Of a stretch of DNA of 64,000 nucleotides, positions 61,192-64,000 are shown piece by piece. The notes beneath the pieces are model-generated. The model ran no database searches. It was not told the DNA's origin and was given only the letters and a program-made list of their open reading frames with translations. The DNA is from Sphingomonas sp. AR_OL41 (GTDB taxonomy: Bacteria > Pseudomonadota > Alphaproteobacteria > Sphingomonadales > Sphingomonadaceae). A program made the position numbers and the translations under genes. Positions within the stretch are counted from its first letter, which is position 1; each line of letters starts with the position of its first letter. Where the stretch lies: NCBI RefSeq assembly GCF_029911635.1, contig NZ_JARYTI010000001.1, positions 186,001 through 250,000 on the forward strand, given 5' to 3'.

Positions 61192-64000
61192 ATGAATAAT
61201 CGGGGGAATTCGTCCGTTTCGCGTTCGGGCAAGGCGACCGCAATGTTACGCGGTGGCGCGTCTATCGGCACCTTGTGCATGATGGGCATGGCCGTACCGT
61301 CCCTCGCGCAAACGGCCACCCCTCCCGCTGAAACCCCCGCAGACAAGACTGCCGCGCCACAGGCATCGAGCGACGACATCGTCGTGACCGGGATCCGCGC
61401 CAGCCTCGCGAATGCGCAGAGAATCAAGCGCGATGCCGACACCGTGGTCGATGCGATCACTGCGCAGGACATCGGCGCCTTGCCCGACCGTTCGGTGACA
61501 GAAGCGCTGCAACGCGTTCCCGGCGTGTCCATCAACCGGTTCGCCGGCTCGAACGACCCCGATCACTTCTCGGTCGAAGGTTCCGGCGTCGTCATTCGCG
61601 GCCTTAATTTCGTACGCTCGGAGTTTAACGGCCGCGACTCGTTCTCCGCCGGTGTCGGCGGCCAGTCGCTCAGTTTTGCGGACGTCCCGTCCGAGCTGCT
61701 CGGCTCGGTCGAGGTCTACAAGAATTCGACCGCCGACATGATCGAGGGCGGCCTGGCCGGCACGGTCAACCTCAACACCCGCAAGCCGTTCGACAGCCAC
61801 GACACCAAGTTTCACCTTTCGTTCGATGCCGAGGCCAATTACGGCGACTTCGAAAAGAAATGGTCCCCGACCGGGTCGATCCTCGCCAGCAAGAATTTCG
61901 AGACCGGGATCGGCCGCATCGGCCTGCTCGCCGACGTGTCCTATTCGCGCATTCGCAGCCGCGCCGACGGCCTGCAGATCACCAATTACCAAACGCGCGA
62001 CGGTGTAACTGTTGCGGGGGCAAATGGCAGCGGCAACGTGTGCCGCACGCAATTGCCGTCCACCACCGACACGACCCGGTTGCCCGCTGCCGGATCGCCG
62101 TGCGGTACCGCGAGCACGGCAGGCGCCGACGGCTTTGCGGATCTGCTGCCCAAGGTCTATGCCCCGCTCGGCGGCCAGTTCCGCAGCCAGGATTTTGATC
62201 GCAAGCGCGATGGCATCGCGCTTGCCGCGCAGTTCGAAACGTCGGACCGCTCGGCGTTGTTCACCGCACAGTTCCTGCGTTCGCACACCAGCAACGCCTG
62301 GGGCGAACACACGTTCGAAACCGCGCCGGACCTTTCGGAATATAATACTTTCCCCGCCGGGTGTCAGCAGAACGGCGATTCGCCGACTGGCACGACCCAG
62401 GCAGAATGCCCGATCGGTTCGCTGAAGAATTACACCTATAATAGCTCGGGACTTTTCCAAAAGGGCTATATCACGCTCCCCGGAACCGGGTGGCGCACGG
62501 CCGGTAGTGGTGCCGGCGATGCAAACTTCGTCCCATCGGGCGGCCAGCAACAATCCCTGTCGCGTCGTCAGGTCTACGAAACCAACACCAACAAAGATTA
62601 TGGTTTGAACGCCCAGTTGCATCCGACCGACCGGCTGCTGGTGAATCTGGACTTCGACTATACCGAATCGCGTCACACCAACCTCGACGTGAGCACATTC
62701 GGCTCGACCTTTGCGGACCAGGAGCTCGATCTCACTGGCAACCTTCCCGTCATCACGCCCCACAAGCCGCTGACGCTGGCGGCGAGCTGGGCAACGCCCA
62801 ATTCGACCATCGCCAAAGAAACCGACGCTCAATATTTTGCTGACCCGAACGTTCAATTCTGGCGCGCCGCGATGGATCACATCGAGGAAAGCACCGGGCA
62901 TGAAATCGCGGTACGCGCGGATTTTGCCTACAAATTCGAAGACGGCAATTTCCTGAGCAAGATCAAGTTCGGTGCCCGTTATGCCGATCGCGACCAGACG
63001 GTGCGCTACACCACCTATAACTGGGGTGCGATCAGCGAGGTATGGTCAGGAGCGCCCGTGTCGGTCCAGCAGGGCGGACTCAGCAACGTCGACTATTATA
63101 CCTATCCCGATTTCTTTCGCGGTCAGACCAAAGGTGCTCCGGGAGGATATTATTACAATGGCGACCTGATCGCCAACTATACCGCCGCCTCGAAATATCT
63201 GCAGTCGCTCAACGACATTTGGCACACGACTAATGGTGCGACGGCTTCCAATCGCTGGACGCCAGCTGCCGGACGTGCCGGAGTCGTCGCTGGCACGCCC
63301 TATCTCCCGTCGGAAATCCAGCCGGTTCACCAGCAGGACAAGAATTTTTACCTGATGGCGGTGTTCAGTTCGGGGAGCAAAATTTCGGGCAATATCGGCG
63401 TCCGCTACGTTGCGACCGACACCACATCGACGGGAAGCATCGGCTTGCCGACCGCTAACCAGGCTGGGGTGGATTCACCTTATGCGACGCGCTGTGCGGT
63501 ACAGCCCGATCCCGGAAATCCCGGGCAGAATCTTCCGCCAACTGGTATCTGCAAACTCAGCGCGACCCAATATGCCGCACTGCAGACCTTCGCCGACGGG
63601 ACGACGCTCTTCAACGTCGCAAAGAATCATTACGGCTATTGGCTGCCGAGCTTCAACGTGAAGTTCAACGCCACCGACAACTTGGTGTTCCGCCTTGCCG
63701 GCTCGAAGGTGCTGACACGACCCGACTCGGCATACATCCGGAACTTCCTTCAGACCGGGCTTGACAATTCGAGCCTCGTCCTCACCGCCCAGACGGGCAA
63801 TCCCTATCTAAAGCCGGCCACCGCATGGCAATTCGACGCTACCGCAGAATGGTATTTCTCGCGGGTCGGATCGCTTACGGTCAACCTCTTTTACAAGGAC
63901 GTAAAAAACTTCTTCTATCAGGCCGTTACTGACCGAGCGGTGACGAATAACGGGGTTACGGAATTCGTTTCGGTGCGCGGTCCGGCAAACTATTCTGGAC
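61192..64000 (+). CDS. TonB-dependent receptor (TIGR01782 type), 3' end beyond window
   Basis: The frame is open from the ATG at 61192 (GGGGAGG upstream) to the window end, at least 936 residues. A signal peptide ending 'VPSLAQ' is followed by a Pro/Ala linker and the plug domain: 'DDIVVTGIRASLANAQRIK', 'LPDRSVTEALQRVPGVSINR', 'VVIRGLNF', 'GSVEVYKNSTADMIEGGLAG' and 'TVNLNTRKPFD'. After this come barrel strands such as 'KIKFGARYADRDQTVRY' and 'NIGVRYVATDT'. Receptors of this subfamily import plant-derived oligosaccharides in Caulobacter, Xanthomonas and sphingomonads, which fits the xyloglucan/xylan enzymes next door. Two LacI-type sites precede it. Confidence 0.93.
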   Translation, partial: MNNRGNSSVSRSGKATAMLRGGASIGTLCMMGMAVPSLAQTATPPAETPADKTAAPQASSDDIVVTGIRASLANAQRIKRDADTVVDAITAQDIGALPDRSVTEALQRVPGVSINRFAGSNDPDHFSVEGSGVVIRGLNFVRSEFNGRDSFSAGVGGQSLSFADVPSELLGSVEVYKNSTADMIEGGLAGTVNLNTRKPFDSHDTKFHLSFDAEANYGDFEKKWSPTGSILASKNFETGIGRIGLLADVSYSRIRSRADGLQITNYQTRDGVTVAGANGSGNVCRTQLPSTTDTTRLPAAGSPCGTASTAGADGFADLLPKVYAPLGGQFRSQDFDRKRDGIALAAQFETSDRSALFTAQFLRSHTSNAWGEHTFETAPDLSEYNTFPAGCQQNGDSPTGTTQAECPIGSLKNYTYNSSGLFQKGYITLPGTGWRTAGSGAGDANFVPSGGQQQSLSRRQVYETNTNKDYGLNAQLHPTDRLLVNLDFDYTESRHTNLDVSTFGSTFADQELDLTGNLPVITPHKPLTLAASWATPNSTIAKETDAQYFADPNVQFWRAAMDHIEESTGHEIAVRADFAYKFEDGNFLSKIKFGARYADRDQTVRYTTYNWGAISEVWSGAPVSVQQGGLSNVDYYTYPDFFRGQTKGAPGGYYYNGDLIANYTAASKYLQSLNDIWHTTNGATASNRWTPAAGRAGVVAGTPYLPSEIQPVHQQDKNFYLMAVFSSGSKISGNIGVRYVATDTTSTGSIGLPTANQAGVDSPYATRCAVQPDPGNPGQNLPPTGICKLSATQYAALQTFADGTTLFNVAKNHYGYWLPSFNVKFNATDNLVFRLAGSKVLTRPDSAYIRNFLQTGLDNSSLVLTAQTGNPYLKPATAWQFDATAEWYFSRVGSLTVNLFYKDVKNFFYQAVTDRAVTNNGVTEFVSVRGPANYSG

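Overview
The window looks like chromosomal or plasmid DNA of an alphaproteobacterium of the sphingomonad type (Sphingomonadaceae). The basis is GC-rich coding sequence, a TIGR01782-type TonB-dependent receptor, clustered tryptophan-halogenase-like flavoproteins with cupin-like (JmjC) proteins, NodT-family outer-membrane efflux proteins, and insertion sequences of types common in that group. No rRNA, tRNA or CRISPR array was seen.

Region 1 (1-4300) is an insertion-sequence-rich left border. It holds an IS630-family transposase cut by the window edge, an IS5-family element (1041-2233) with a CTAG duplication, a membrane-protein gene whose 3' end was altered by that insertion, a small SGNH-type hydrolase, a LuxR-type regulator and an IS5 relic.

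Region 2 (4339-23910) is a nearly complete n-alkane oxidation island. The long leftward operon reads alkB, two rubredoxins, alkH (aldehyde dehydrogenase), alkJ (alcohol dehydrogenase), alkL (OmpW-type importer), thiolase, a broken fadB, acyl-CoA dehydrogenase and alkK (acyl-CoA synthetase). Upstream lies a second leftward operon for a CYP153 P450, its ferredoxin reductase and its ferredoxin. A rightward AlkS/MalT-type regulator stands next to a decayed FAD-reductase gene. All three promoter regions share a palindromic site (consensus CCACNCTNNAGNGTGG). The CYP153 promoter region is a diverged copy of the alkB promoter, leader and first five codons. Together the genes encode alkane entry, terminal hydroxylation by two systems, oxidation to fatty acid, CoA activation and part of beta-oxidation. 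The hydroxyacyl-CoA dehydrogenase domain of fadB is deleted, so that step must come from elsewhere.

Region 3 (23815-28000) is a graveyard of mobile elements: a P450 stump, then fragments of IS66, IS21, IS1380, an intact ISAs1 element with 10-bp target duplications, then IS110, IS66 and IS630 fragments.

Region 4 (28000-41723) holds two efflux systems. One is a divergent NodT outer-membrane lipoprotein with a TetR regulator, adaptor and RND pump. The other is an aromatic-acid-type system (FUSC permease, DUF1656, HlyD adaptor, NodT protein) headed by an unusual in-frame chimera of a serine-recombinase catalytic domain and a MarR regulator. A DUF433/DUF5615 toxin-antitoxin-like pair follows. Two stretches (34465-35205 and 41724-43716) carry only decayed or unrecognised sequence.

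Region 5 (43743-64000, running off the right edge) is a plant-hemicellulose utilisation locus that fits xyloglucan/xylan. It encodes GH31, GH35, GH10 and GH9 enzymes, two small secreted proteins, two cupin-like proteins, four tryptophan-halogenase-family flavoproteins in a translationally coupled series, and a divergent TonB-dependent receptor. LacI-type palindromic operators lie in front of both the GH10 operon and the receptor gene. One halogenase paralogue has lost the catalytic lysine and the usual flavin and substrate motifs.
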